A stretch of DNA of 29,444 nt from contig WPIO01000248.1 in NCBI GenBank assembly GCA_009760855.2, positions 171,001 to 200,444 on the forward strand. The letters are read 5' to 3'. The notes beneath the pieces were generated by a model that searched no databases, had not been told where the DNA came from, and saw only the letters and a program-made list of their open reading frames with translations. Each line of letters opens with the position of its first letter. The stretch's first letter is position 1. Positions 1 through 10,036 of this stretch are shown here, piece by piece. Made by a program: the position numbers and the translations under genes. Origin of the DNA: Cristatella mucedo (taxonomy: Eukaryota; Bryozoa; Phylactolaemata; Cristatellidae).

Positions 1-238
1 GCTGACGCTAAGGATCGGTCTTTGTATGGAGTACTCGAGCCCCTTAGCTTATCAGATGACGGCTGCTCATACTTGGCAGCAAAAGCAGTCGGCCAATCAG
101 GCCCCACCCCAAAAGCAGCGATCGTTCCACAGCAGTGGAGAGCATCTGGGAGCTGGAGGGCAGCACGGTGACGCAGGAGACATGGTGATGTCAGATATTT
201 CGTGAGAAGATCAAATCTCTTAAACGCCAGTCAAATGA

Positions 239-494
239 TTCCAAAGTGCTGTCCCAGAATTCTCGCATCTGCTGCACCAAGCCCTGCCCGACCACCATAG
301 GCCCGTCGGTTGTAAGAAAAATGGTCACGCTTGCTCTGTGAACTTCAAATTGCATGTCAACTCATTCATTGAAGGAGTTTTCACATTAATGATACGTTCG
401 CACAGTAGCCACAAAGACCTGACGGTGGGAAAAGTATTCGTGGGTGACAAGTCTGATCTCGAACCAGTCGGCATATCGATGCTCTTTGGCCAAG
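239..494 (+). CDS. Candidate coding exon 1 (unrecognised protein), ends at a GTAAGT splice donor
   Basis: An 85-codon frame runs open from just after an in-frame TGA (236-238) to base 494, followed at once by the consensus donor GTAAGT (495-500, context CCAAG|GTAAGT). It has no ATG at its start, so it would be an internal exon. The CAG ending at 257 is a possible acceptor, giving an exon of 258-494. The product would be mixed in composition, with two cysteines near residues 25 and 32 and a hydrophobic stretch FIEGVFTLMI near residues 43-52, then DLTVGKVFVGDKSDL. I recognise no family. The frame closes two codons into the putative intron, as expected if the donor is real. A 510-bp intron would join it in phase to the acceptor at 1004. 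This is inference from frame and splice signals only; a chance open frame next to a GTAAGT is quite possible. Confidence 0.25.
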
Positions 495-1004
495 GTAAGT
501 GAAATCCTGGCTACGGAATTAGCAATCTTCAAGACCAGTAAATCTCTTCAAAAATGGTTATGGCAATCCAATCAACCTTATCGAAAGTGGACAACTGTAG
601 CCTTCCCGTGAAGAGCACAACATAAAGACCGTGTGAATAAGTGGGCAATCCACTCAATCGGGCTTGAGACGATCAGCTTCGGAATGTCGGGACTCAACTA
701 GCTCTCAGAATGTCTGGCGTTTTGCACTTGCAGATCGTACATCCCGCCGACAGATCAAACTACCTCAAATAGATGCGGGAGGGGGAAGAGATCATTCTAT
801 CAGGCACGACTACAAGACAACAGCCAATCTAAAAATATATATGCTGGCATTACAGCTTCAGTAGAAAAAAGCGCCCTCTATGACTGGGCTGATCGGCCCG
901 CCACAACTTTAACCCACTGAAGGTAGCACTACACGGCGTGATTTAACTAATGACTATATTGTGTTTAGTCCGGTTCCTTGAACGGCTTTGTTGTCGTCTT
1001 ACAG
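495..1004 (+). other. Possible intron between the two exon candidates
   Basis: This GT-AG interval of 510 bp starts with GTAAGT and ends with a pyrimidine-rich TTACAG. It contains stops in the flanking coding frame. A short open frame near 664-864 lies inside it and has no recognisable content. Confidence 0.18.
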
Positions 1005-1084
1005 CAGTGATGGATCGCTGCAAACAAACTCGATTCAGTTGGTGGGGGGACTCTTGGCCCAAATGGACATGTCGATACCTCTAG
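1005..1084 (+). CDS. Candidate exon 2, in phase with the exon ending at 494
   Basis: A strong acceptor (pyrimidine-rich TTGTTGTCGTCTTACAG, ending at 1004) precedes this segment. Joining the single G left over at 494 to CA at 1005-1006 gives an open frame of about 26 codons that ends at TAG (1082-1084). The short tail is unusually rich in tryptophan and cysteine (SWWGDSWPKWTC). If the junction is real this is the C-terminus of the gene piece in exon 1. GT dinucleotides inside it (after CAGTTG) would also allow a shorter exon with further coding downstream. No domain is recognised. The phase match is one chance in three, so this is weak support. Confidence 0.18.
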
Positions 1085-1535
1085 TTGCATGTTTAATACC
1101 AAGTGACCATTGCAAACACTACGACAGGCAAGGTTTTCTAGCTATTCGTAAAAAGGCTACAGTAAACATCCGAGTGAATCTAACGTAGCTATATCTAGTG
1201 TAAGCAGGCTAAGTCATATGAATGGGTAAAAGTGGACAGAAAACTGAAGCTGATAAAATGCAGAGATAAATGTTAGCGGGAGACATGCAGCTTAGCGATC
1301 ATAAGCAGCTCCTCAGCTTGTGCACAGAAACAGTTGGGAACACTATACCCAATAAGGTTTTGCACAAGCCAGATCATTAGATATGTCTGCCAAATCAGGC
1401 AGATGATGGTAGCTGCTAACACTGGCAGACAGAGCACTGGCTCACAGAACTTCTCACATGACGATGCATCATAGGCTTTGTATTAGAGTGCTATCGAGTT
1501 TGCCGCTAGTAAGGACAAGTCTACATATCTTGATA
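1085..1535. other. Unassigned unique sequence
   Basis: AT-leaning DNA with no long open frame, no match to the repeats elsewhere in this window and no RNA gene that I could recognise. Confidence 0.5.
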
Positions 1536-1539
1536 TGCT

Positions 1540-1735
1540 AAAGAGAATCTCTCTCTCCGTCTGTCTGTTTGCCTCTGCCTCTTTCTCTCCCTTGGTCTCC
1601 CGCTACCTGTCCCTCTATCTCTGCCTCTCAGTCTCCACTATCTGTCTATCCATCTCTGCCTCTGATTCTGCCTCTTTTCTTCTGTACAGCTGCCTCTTTC
1701 CCTCTTGGACCTTGTTCATTTAGCTCCTCTCCTCT
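1540..1735 (+). repeat. Pyrimidine-rich low-complexity tract
   Basis: Degenerate CTCT/GTCT/GCCTCT motifs run for about 200 bp with strong strand asymmetry (mostly C and T on +). The overlapping open frames here simply translate the repeat and should not be annotated as genes. The tract leads directly into the AC microsatellite, so the two form a compound simple repeat. Confidence 0.85.
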
Positions 1736-1756
1736 TGCGCACACATACACACACAA

Positions 1757-1758
<2 letters not shown>

Positions 1759-1831
<73 letters not shown>
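1759..1831 (+). repeat. (AC)n microsatellite, about 36 units
   Basis: Perfect AC dinucleotides run for 73 bp, preceded by interrupted CACA/ACAC units from about 1739. Apparent His/Thr-rich and Val/Cys-rich open frames over it are artefacts of the dinucleotide. Alternating purine-pyrimidine DNA of this length can adopt Z-DNA and is usually highly polymorphic. Confidence 0.98.
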
Positions 1832-1835
<4 letters not shown>

Positions 1836-1929
1836 AACATACAAACCTCCTCACTTGCTCACAGGTCTGCTCCCGTCTTATACTATTGACTTATCTTTCT
1901 CCTTCTCATCGACCTGCTCACAATCCTAG

Positions 1930-3390
1930 CTCAATGCAGTTCGACTTGAGGTTTTGATTGGGCACTAAAGTATTTTAAATAGAAAACTATTATTGAGCTA
2001 TGAGAAGCTTCTATCATAGAAGTGCTCCTATCATAATAGCAAACAATAATCAACCAACATGAGCTAAGCGCTGATTTCTGTCAAGCAGCAGCTTTCGGAC
2101 TGGTTTTCTTTTGACTTTTTTAGTAAAGCCTCTGGGCATGTAACTGCACCTTAGCAGTGAATGCCGTCCACACCCACCCAGTAAGTTATTGAAGCGAAAG
2201 TGAAGATGAATATATGTAATTATGAACACATTGTGGCGCACCCAAACATAACAGCTTGCTTCTTTTCCACTGGGCATTAGCCCCGACTACGTTGAGATAG
2301 TCCGTCTTGTCGGGGCAAGCTACTAAGCATACTAGTATGACAAAAATTGCTAGTACGTCGCCAAAGCATTCGTGACTTAAAACATTGTGAACAATCGAAC
2401 ACATGCGTGAATGAGTAGCGGCCAAAAACATGGCATAACAACGTCTTCGGTTGAAGTAAACACGAGTAGGACAAAATATCACAGCTATACAGCACGTCTG
2501 TGTAAGATAAGGGCAAGGCGTCACTAACCAAAAGTCACTGTCGGCATTTAGTTCAGCGATCAATGCGTCACCTCTTGTACTGCACGATACCGAATTCGTA
2601 ATGTGAAGTCTGCAAGGCGGGTAGCTAGGAGTTCTAAAGTCCTTGCTGATCAACGGAAATTAGCAGAATGCCTGCCCATTGGGACCGCAAAGCCTGCGAC
2701 AGGCTCCATGCTGGCTGAAACTCTATGCAAAAGCTATCGGCGGCAGTGAGCCTACATGACGATGGAAAACACGCCAGCAAGCCTGACCTGTCATCTCCCT
2801 ATCTACCGGCAGATAATAAGGTTTCAGTATGACATCAACCATTTTTGGCAGTTTCTCTTTTAAAGTTGAGCGTTTGAGAGCGAGCGCATGCCACACCTGC
2901 GGTTCCGTGCAGACTCACCAGAATGAACCGGAGGGCCACGATGGAGCAGGCGCTCAATCTATACGCGAAGCATTTTTAACGTTCTGTGGCGATTTAGCAG
3001 TCCAGACCGGGCTGGTGAGGCCACAAACTAGAAAGCCAAAAAATGTACTCGACCAAGATGCTACTATCGACGAAAAGTGAATTCGTAGGATACGCTATAA
3101 ACAAAACCACTGCTAGTATTGCTGAAGTCTACGATAAGCATACACTTCTTATTGCAAATAAGTTCATGAAGATTAAACATAATTATTTTTCAACTACATG
3201 TAAATCCGGAGGATTTTACTCGGGTCTTTAATCCCGAGTTCTTTCTTGAATATTGCCAACGACACGCCCATCCTCTGAAGGGCAAATGTCATGCATACAA
3301 ACTGAATGGAGCAACAAGGAGAGAACAGGAGAAGGTAACTCTTATGATAGAAGGCCGACATGGGCCGGCAGTCCAAAAAACGAATGATGT
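1930..3390. other. Unassigned sequence
   Basis: Two open frames stand out. The first is a 155-codon minus frame (2186-2653) with a hydrophobic run near its C-terminal half (DVLAIFVILVCLVAC). The second is an 83-codon plus frame (2829-3080) that starts with a real ATG and an A at -3. Neither shows a recognisable domain, and about one frame of 150 codons is expected by chance in this much DNA. I see no repeat in common with the rest of the window. Confidence 0.4.
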
Positions 3391-3591
3391 AGAAATATAA
3401 TATACTTGTCACTTGTAATTCATTTTATATAAAATCTCTTAGAGAATTCAATGTGTTTCCAGCACTTAACATTGGTACAAAGGAAGCACGATAAAATGCT
3501 CAATAACAATAACAACTGCAAGGATAGGGTGGCATACCCAGTTAAGATTACAAGTATGGTTGGTTACAGCATGCACACCGTCAGCTGGCGT

Positions 3592-3613
3592 TATCTAGCA
3601 CCTATCTAGCACC
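3592..3613. repeat. 11-bp tandem duplication (TATCTAGCACC x2)
   Basis: Two adjacent identical 11-mers lie in the 3' UTR region of the minus-strand LINE A copy. Confidence 0.9.
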
Positions 3614-4155
3614 TAAAACCCATCACGGGGATCAAATAATTGTTGTGAACAGTAATTGCGTTTTCACTTTCTTTTTTAAAATGGTCAGGTGAAGGGGTGC
3701 CATACCAAAAATTGGGTGCGAGCTTTGGTAGCACACCACTAGAAGCCCGATCTCGAAAATATTAGTCGTACAATGGCGATTGAACGGTAAAATTTCAAAA
3801 AGTCGGTGTTACGAAGATGGGCCTGGTTGGGGAGTCGATCTGATAGGTAGGTGGTAGCAAAGGGATGCAGGGATCTAGAAGAAAGTGACACTACCTTGCA
3901 GTCTATGCGTTTCTTGACTGGGAGTCAGTGCATGTCAGCAAGCAATGGTGTCGTGGGGCGACTGCAACGCTCACGACAGAATAGCCGAGTTGCAGAGGTT
4001 TTCACCAATCGTAAAACCATGAGTGTACAGGCCAGTAGAGCAGCAAGCAGTAAGGTACCGAAGTCACTAATGGATGTCATAAATGAATAGACCAACTTAG
4101 ATGTGGTAACCTGCCCAAACAAGCCCCAATTTGAGCAATTTTAGGCAACTAAAAG

Positions 4156-4227
4156 TTTATTTGAATGTGGAGCTTATATAGTCCTCTAACAATTTATTTG
4201 AATGTGGAGCTTATATAGTCCTCTAAC
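4156..4227. repeat. 37-bp tandem duplication inside the LINE A copy
   Basis: A 35-bp stretch beginning TTTATTTGAATGTGGAGC and ending TCCTCTAAC occurs at 4156-4190 and again, identically, at 4193-4227, separated by AA. The insertion at 11.8-12.7 kb has only one equivalent. Perfect identity within an otherwise decayed copy means the duplication is recent relative to the LINE. Confidence 0.97.
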
Positions 4228-4669
4228 GAAAGGCAAGTTTTTAACATGGCACCTAGATCTCGTGCAGATGAAACAGGAGATATGCCATTAGAGCAGATTT
4301 AGGGCGTTAGCCTTTTTTGTTTTTGAATCACACTGTGTTTACCGACAGCTGGAAAGTTGTTTGGTTTCTGAATTTTTGGCTCCTAAATTCTCTTGCACCG
4401 ACGTACTAATATGAAGGAGTTAGTGATTCCACAAAGCATCCTAAGAGTCGCTTCTCTGATTTGAGTGGCTAGGCTGCACATCGAATCCCACTCTAATCTT
4501 TAAAGACTGCACCTTGTGAATGTGTGTTCCAAAAGCCTACAATTTTCTCTCTATGGAGGACTCGAATTTGACTGGCTTATTGTCATTATATTAACCAAAA
4601 ACCAAAAATGTCTTGTTCCTGGCAGCATTGCTGGAGTTTCGGCAAATTTTCTTGTGTAAGCATGTAAAT

Positions 4670-6200
4670 GATGAAGCTCAGTGCCAGCCCTCCAGCATGT
4701 CGAAATTTCTATCTTTTCAAAGATTCTTAAAAACATTGTTGGAAAGCAGCTGGCTGGACTTATTGAAAAGAATGAAAGATCAGAAACATTTCAATCAGCT
4801 TCAAGAGGCAGCACTCCAATAAAACTGCTCTCTACCGTGTTAGCAATGACATTATACGTGGCGACGATGACGGAATGTCTCTGCCCTCGCCCTGCCAAAT
4901 CTTTCAGCTGCCTTAGAGATTATTAATCACGATGCAATAATTGAACGATTGAGAACAACGATATATCTGGCAGATGAGGCACTGGGGCATATTTAATCGC
5001 ACTTGTACGATCATGTCCAAACCGTGTCTTGGGGGTCACGTCTCACATACGAGACGGGTCACCTGCAGAGTCCCTCAAGGAGCAATACTCTGTCCCTTGC
5101 TGTTCTCCACCTATACTGAACCTCTAGGACAGGTGATTAAGGCCCATAGAGTAGGACATGACTTTTATGCTGATGCTGCTCAGCTATATTTGTCATTCAA
5201 ACCGTCTGAATCTGCTGCAGCAACTGATAAACTTAATGCTTGTCTTACCGGCATTCGCTCCTGGATCTCGTAAGATGTCTTGAAACGAAATGACAATAAA
5301 ACCTAACTGCTGCTCATAGGATAACCTAAGCGTGTGGCTAAATGAAAATGGTGCTCTTCTGATAGTTGATCCTGTTGTGCAATCGTCACTACATGCTTGA
5401 ATTTAGGTGTCGTTTTTGAAAGCTGCCTCAATTTTAAAAGCTTCACCCAGAAGACTGCTTCTACAGCTAGCCATCAAGTCTGATCCCTATGCAAGATTAG
5501 GAGCTGTCTTCGTAAGTGACGGTTAAAACCTTTAACTAGCTCCTTAGTTCTGTCTTGGCTTAATTATTGTAGTTCCCTCTTTTGCTCGGCTACCATAGAA
5601 ATCAACTAGGCCACGGCAGCAGACTATTTAATGGCTGTAACGATAGTCGTCAAGTCCCAGAGGTTTAAGCACGTGTCTCCTTTGCTAAACATGTTAGGGT
5701 GGATGCCAGTTGAGCAAAGGATTCAGAGCCATGTTCTTAACCTGACCATAAGGCTGGCCACGGCTTGGTTCCTTTCTACCTGGCTGAACTACTGCACCGG
5801 TTTCTGCCTCTTTGGCGCCCTCAGGCCCTGTGAGGACAATACATTATTGTTCTATTTCTCTGCTTAAAGGCCATTGGCAACATAAGCTTTAGCGCTGCAG
5901 GTCCTAGACTGTGGAACTCGCTTCCACAATTCTTATGCAATGACAACTAATCTCTTACTGCCGACTATTGCTCATCCTTTTCATCGGTCATGAGCGGCGA
6001 CTTCCCTGCTACTCACTACCTCAACTGTGCTCCTGACTCTGCTATTTTTCCCACTTCCTCTTTGTTGCATGCGACGAAAGTCTGTTGGCTACCAAATATG
6101 TACCGAAAGCCGCTGCAGGAGGTGAGTGAGCCATACAAACTTTTATGTGCAGCACCCACATTGTCTTTATGGCTTTCTGGAGATACATCACCTTAAAATC
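4670..6200 (+). mobile_element. LINE family B copy 1 (reverse transcriptase relic, plus strand)
   Basis: This is a broken reverse transcriptase of a Jockey-superfamily non-LTR retrotransposon. Frame by frame I see FSKILKNIVGKQLAGLIEKN and ETFQSASR (RT motifs 1-2, near 4700-4810), CRVPQGAILCPLLFSTYTE (motif 4, near 5068-5124), and DFYADAAQLYLSF (motif 5, near 5160-5200). The catalytic box reads YADA where active enzymes have YADD. Further on come SQRFKHVSPLL...GWMPVEQRIQ (C-terminal thumb region, near 5655-5740) and a GPRLWNSLPQFL-type end near 5905-5940. A 3' UTR of about 250 bp follows. Several frameshifts and stops separate these blocks, so it is a pseudogene. The upstream endonuclease and ORF1 parts are absent, as in normal 5' truncation. 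The copies at 21.8 and 26.1 kb align with it. Confidence 0.9.
4974..5273 (+). pseudogene. Reverse transcriptase palm fragment (LINE B copy 1)
   Basis: This 99-codon open segment of the LINE B copy carries RT motifs 4 and 5: VPQGAILCPLLFS (normally GVPQGSxLGPxLF) and FYADAAQLYLSF (normally FYADDTQLYLSF). It ends with a CL..IRSWIS block, the usual segment just after the catalytic aspartates. The second catalytic Asp is replaced by Ala, so this copy could not polymerise DNA. Flanking coding blocks lie in other frames. The first residues (before HTRRVTC) correspond to the segment between motifs 3 and 4 but are poorly conserved. Confidence 0.85.
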
Positions 6201-6270
6201 ACATTATGCATGTTTTGATGACATATGCACATAGATCGCAGCAAAATTACCTAAAATTTAAAGAAATTCA

Positions 6271-7210
6271 AAGTTATCTACTAGTTAATAAAAAACCAAG
6301 TGTGATTCAGATATTGGAAACTTAATGCTGTAAATGCGCCCTGACTGCATATCTCCTGTTTAATCAGCACGAAAGCTAGGTGTAATGTTAAAAAGTGACC
6401 TTCCATTGCACGACTACATCAGCTCCACGATCTTGTTTGCCCACTTTCAGCTACGTAACGTGTGTTAAATTTGGGCTTGTTTAGACAGGGATGACATATC
6501 TAAATTGATTCATGCATATCCGACGTTCTGTCTTGCCTTCTGTAGCTAATTGCTTGCTGGCCTACCGGCTTGTGCACTTAGGTTCATACAGTTGGGGCAA
6601 AGCTCTGCAGCCAGGTTCGTGTGTCATGAGTGTCGCAGTTGCCAGATCACACTACTTTTCGCTGACCTGAGTAAAATCCCAGTCAAGCGACGCATCGTCT
6701 TCATGGTTTAATCACTCCCTTTAAATTAACTCCATTCTTTGGATCCAGCCTACCTATCAGATCTACTTTCCCAATACACTAAGCATCGTACCACTTGCGT
6801 TCCAGAATCTAACTTTTTACTCTACAAACCGCACATTCTTTGGAGATCACACCTGTAGCTGGTCCACTCTGAATGCCTGGAACTCACTCTCTACCTGCCT
6901 CATGACATCTCCTGACTCGAATACACTAAAATAAATAAAAATGCATCCGTCTATCACAGCATTTAGTAGTTTCCAATGATTCGCGTTTTATTTATTTAAG
7001 CCTGCTGACACACTTGCATGCTGCCACTAACCACACTTGCATGCTGACCCTGTGCCTGTCACCCCCTCACCGTGATGTGCTTGTCATTTATTGAGCATGC
7101 TGACACAAACCATTCCACCGTCCTTTCTTTGCAGCAATTGTAAAGCTCTTGTTAAGAGGTTCAGTTCTCTGAGGGTGCCATTATTAAATCCATCACAACT
7201 ACTACTGTTA
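6271..7210 (+). mobile_element. LINE family A copy (plus strand), 3' part
   Basis: It aligns by eye, inverted, with nearly the whole length of the 11779-12742 insertion. Landmarks are ACTAGTTAATAAAAAACCAA near 6280 (ACTAGTTATGGGCAAACC in the inverted copy), GGGCTTGTTTAGA near 6472, TGGCCTACCGGCTTGTG near 6558 and GAGTGTCGCAGTTGCC near 6629. Then come GCCTACCTATCAGAT near 6748 and the 3' UTR GCATGCTGCCACTAACCAC near 7018. The coding part (RT thumb to C-terminus) is interrupted by frameshifts and a few indels. The 3' end is AT-rich near 7180-7210. It begins only about 70 bp after LINE B copy 1 ends, in the same orientation. Confidence 0.88.
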
Positions 7211-8452
7211 GTAGGCTCTAGTTGTCATCGCTAATCATATTTACGTAACTGCTGTACAGCAAATGTAAAGTGTTTCAACTAGATAGACTTTTCTGCGCAG
7301 AAAAAACATTTCCTATAATTACAGCTGCTGCTAGTTGGTTGCAGCCTCGGGTAATGGTTTTACATGATGTCTGAGAAGGGCTCTCACATCGGGTGACATA
7401 TGGCTGCATGCATTGAATCTTGGGAGGCACGGATTCTTGATTATGAATCTCTTCTAGTCAGTATCATGAAACTTGTTTATATGTTAACTTTTTCTGCTCG
7501 CTACGACTTTGGTAGTTTTGGCTCTAAAATGGCTATCCTGATCCAGCTACCCTAACGCATCTGCATTAAGGCAGCTGCCCGATTCGGCTGCTCAATTGCA
7601 AGAGCCCCAATACAGTTGCCCTGATGCACATGCCTGGTATAATTATTGTGCTTAGTTGCGTCCATAGGTATTGACTTAATGAACACTGGAATTGAAATAA
7701 AAAAAGGAACAGGAGCAAGGTTAGTAGCAAGCTAACCTTTTAAACTATAGTGGTACCAATTCAAAAGTTACGACCATTAAATCCAGTCTTTTTTAAGGGA
7801 TCTGTTGAGTAGCAACACGAAAATTGTTTTTGGTTGTTAAAAAATTAAATTGCCCTGATCCGAAAAGCAAACATGATAAAATCTTAAGTTTAAATTTGAA
7901 CGATTGTGTGGTCACTTAGCTCGGATAATTGAGCTACATTTAATAAAATCAAATAACTTTGTTGCTACTGCTTTACAAATAATTTCCATGGAAAGACTCG
8001 ATGACTGATTTAGGTGATGTTTACGAAAGGGCTTAATTTGTGCTTGGAATCAATTACAATACTTGAAGGGTTCAATTTGGTACCTCGTATTTGAGTAGCT
8101 CTCCGGCATCAAACCAGAGTAAATATGTCATGAAGAACTTAAAGATCAAGGACGCATGATTTTAATGTCTGGTCCTTTGCTTTAATTTTGTTTAATGTCA
8201 GGTCTTTTTCTATCTGATCTTGTGTCTTCTAATGTGATTTCCAACGCGAGCAAATCCACAACTTCTAGCCGTCGACCTGTATGTCACACTACTGTGTGGG
8301 CAAACTGAAAGCATAGGGGGCCTTCGGTTACCAGACGAAATTACTTTCTATTATTTAATTCATCCAAACAGCGGATCATTTCGGCAAAATTTCCAATTCA
8401 ATAGTGAACTTTTTTAATGGCTGTATGCTTTTGTTGTTTAAATGTGAATGAT
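7211..8452. other. Unassigned AT-rich sequence
   Basis: I found no long open frame, no match to families A, B or R3, and no recognisable RNA gene here. Confidence 0.5.
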
Positions 8453-8641
8453 TCAGTGCATGCTGCCAAAGAAAAGTCCTAATAAAAGGTAGCTATGAGT
8501 GACATTAATGCACTCTTCCTTGTTTATCTTAACAAAAGGGTAGCCTGCTTGGTCCTTACAACCCTTGTAGTGGGTTCCAACCTTGAAGCAGCAAGTGAAT
8601 CCTGTATTGCCTTCTCCAAGTAGAGTGATAGCTGATAGCAC
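8453..8641 (-). other. Unrecognised open frame, possible exon
   Basis: A 62-codon open frame, extendable about 11 codons upstream to a stop, sits in AT-rich DNA. Cysteines are clustered (TCCFKVGTHYKGCKDQ) with another near residue 45, and the end is hydrophobic (HSYLLLGLFFGSMH). It has no ATG near its start. A pyrimidine-rich TTTCTTTGGCAG near its 3' end could act as an acceptor, and TTGTAAGG inside it could act as a donor. I recognise no domain, and chance occurrence is likely. Confidence 0.12.
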
Positions 8642-8929
8642 TCTTTTTTTGGAATGCAGATGGGGATTTTTTAATCAGCTGACCTTTAAAATTACATTGA
8701 AAAATTAATCAGAGCGTGGTTACACTGGCATTGCACTCTTTCTAATACCAACGAATATTATTATTTTTTTAGTAATCTTGAGCAGTGTAAGTATGCTGAG
8801 GCTAGCTGTATTACACAGGTCTCAAAATGGGACAGTTGGAATAACAGCTAAAAGGGGGAATCTGCGACCAGATCAACAGCATGATTTTTTCCATTCGTAG
8901 CCGTAACTTTACTCACACCCTGAGAGCCA

Positions 8930-9120
8930 TATTTCGTAAATTAACTGATTTTTACAGTCGGCTCAAGATTATAAATCCACTTACAACTTAAATGTTAGGC
9001 AATGCAACAGCTTCATTTCCTTGGCAGAAAAGTTTGAACAGCTATCACCACTGCTTGCAGTTGGTAAAAAAAGCATCGAACATTGCAGGATTCAAGCCCA
9101 AAACCTAGTGCACTTAGAGC
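8930..9120. repeat. Short dispersed repeat, partner near 23170-23310
   Basis: GCTATCACCACTGCTTGCAG near 9044 aligns with GCTATCACCATCACTTGCAG near 23237. The match continues through an A-rich stretch into CAGGATTCAA (near 9087 and 23280), in the same orientation. This is a diverged dispersed repeat of roughly 100 bp, perhaps part of a LINE 3' region. Its boundaries are unclear. Confidence 0.5.
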
Positions 9121-9590
9121 GAACTGTGGTCTCTTCGTCGCATTTCATGTCACCAACATCGGTTCTAGTACTGTAGTGCGAATTTTAAATTTAATACAAT
9201 AAACCATTTTCAATCACCAACAGTCTTCCAACGATTACATGCGTTTAATGTTGCTAGCGGTGGCAAGCTTAAACATTTGGGAATTTCTTATTTGTTTGTC
9301 CTTCGTAGTCTCCTTAGCCCCGTTTGTGGTAGCATCAACGTCGTCTTGTTAGGCTACTGGAGCGTGCCGTTCAGCGCCCCCTTCTGCTTCCTCGCCCAAT
9401 TGTCACAGCTGCAGACAGCGGCTTTTACTTTTAGCGTCTGCTGAGTCGGGATATCAATTGGTATTCACTATATATGCGTGCTCATTTCCAATTTGAAGCG
9501 TGCTCTATATTTTTTGGAATATATTTTCAATAAAAAATAATGCAAATGCCCAAACACACGTCACATGCGGTTCTCTGCCACTGTCTAAGC
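9121..9590. other. Unassigned sequence with AT-rich end
   Basis: No gene is recognised. Near 9500-9545 there is an AT-rich run with TTTTCAATAAAAAATAATGC. The AATAAA could serve as a polyadenylation signal on the plus strand, but no coding region leads into it. Confidence 0.4.
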
Positions 9591-9823
9591 ATTACTCTGC
9601 CGCATGACGACACGTTGTATTCCCATCTTGGAGAACAGTGCCACGCAACAATGCTGCCTCATTTCGCATCGCTAATGCACAGTTTGTTGATTGGCCTCTA
9701 GTAAAATTTAACTTTTGTTGCCGAATGTGTCGAAGCACCCATCCTTGTCCGATACACGATCCGTAGTGCCCGATGGTCACGACGCGAGTGCTCCAATGAC
9801 AAACGGTAGTAAGAGGTCGACGC

Positions 9824-10036
9824 TTAATCTCCCAATGTCTGCGTGCCTAACAATATCAAGATCCACGGATTTCCTTCGTGCATTCCCCATATTTTACCAT
9901 GAGACGGCAAGGTCTGTAATGAGAGTAGTTTTACATTCGCCAACGAGATGGCTCGAACGAGGCGAGCCGTCGTTTCAGCCTTGCGTTCGTTCACTATCGT
10001 AAATTGCTGAAGGTATTCAGGCACAGTGTCGAACAT
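9824..10036 (-). pseudogene. Candidate Ty3/gypsy-like integrase relic
   Basis: The minus frame starts at ATG (10036). Its first 30 residues contain EYLQQFTIVNERKAETTARL. Integrase cores of Ty3/gypsy elements carry a D-x-F-T-K-Y-x-E-A-x-P-x-x-N/D-Q/E-x-A-E-T-x-A-R block about 20-30 residues after the first catalytic Asp. Here Y, Q, F, N, E and AETTARL match with one extra residue before AET. Beyond it the expected second catalytic region (LHSDQGxxF) is not readable in any frame, and nothing upstream continues the domain before the R3-A junction at 10236. I infer a short, decayed fragment. The match rests on one motif, so a chance resemblance is possible. Confidence 0.35.

Larger units (their letters stand above)
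3395..4400 (-). mobile_element. LINE family A, degraded 5'-truncated copy (minus strand)
   Basis: This is the same family and orientation as the insertion at 11779-12742, aligning by eye from its 3' UTR to the end of the RT region. Shared landmarks, read on the plus strand, include GCGACTGCAACGCTCACGAC near 3957 (GCGACGCTCACGACAGACAA near 12370 in the other copy), CAAGCCC near 4121 and CACCTAGAT near 4251. The AT-rich 3' end lies near 3395-3440, and the element reads from about 4400 down to about 3395. The coding part has many frameshifts and stops. Two small tandem duplications occurred inside it. The product would be the thumb and C-terminal part of a Jockey-superfamily reverse transcriptase. 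It is non-functional. The 5' boundary near 4400 is approximate. Confidence 0.85.

Noticed and set aside
1569-1929. Open frames rich in Thr/His or Val/Cys across the AC tract
   Set aside because: They are translations of the dinucleotide repeat and its pyrimidine-rich flank.
2186-2653. 155-codon minus frame with a hydrophobic segment
   Set aside because: A frame of this length is expected about once by chance in 29 kb. It has no recognisable domain and only a single weak membrane-like run.
2829-3080. 83-codon plus frame beginning with ATG in acceptable context
   Set aside because: Composition is plausible, but I recognise no domain, and there is no splice or polyadenylation signal that supports it.
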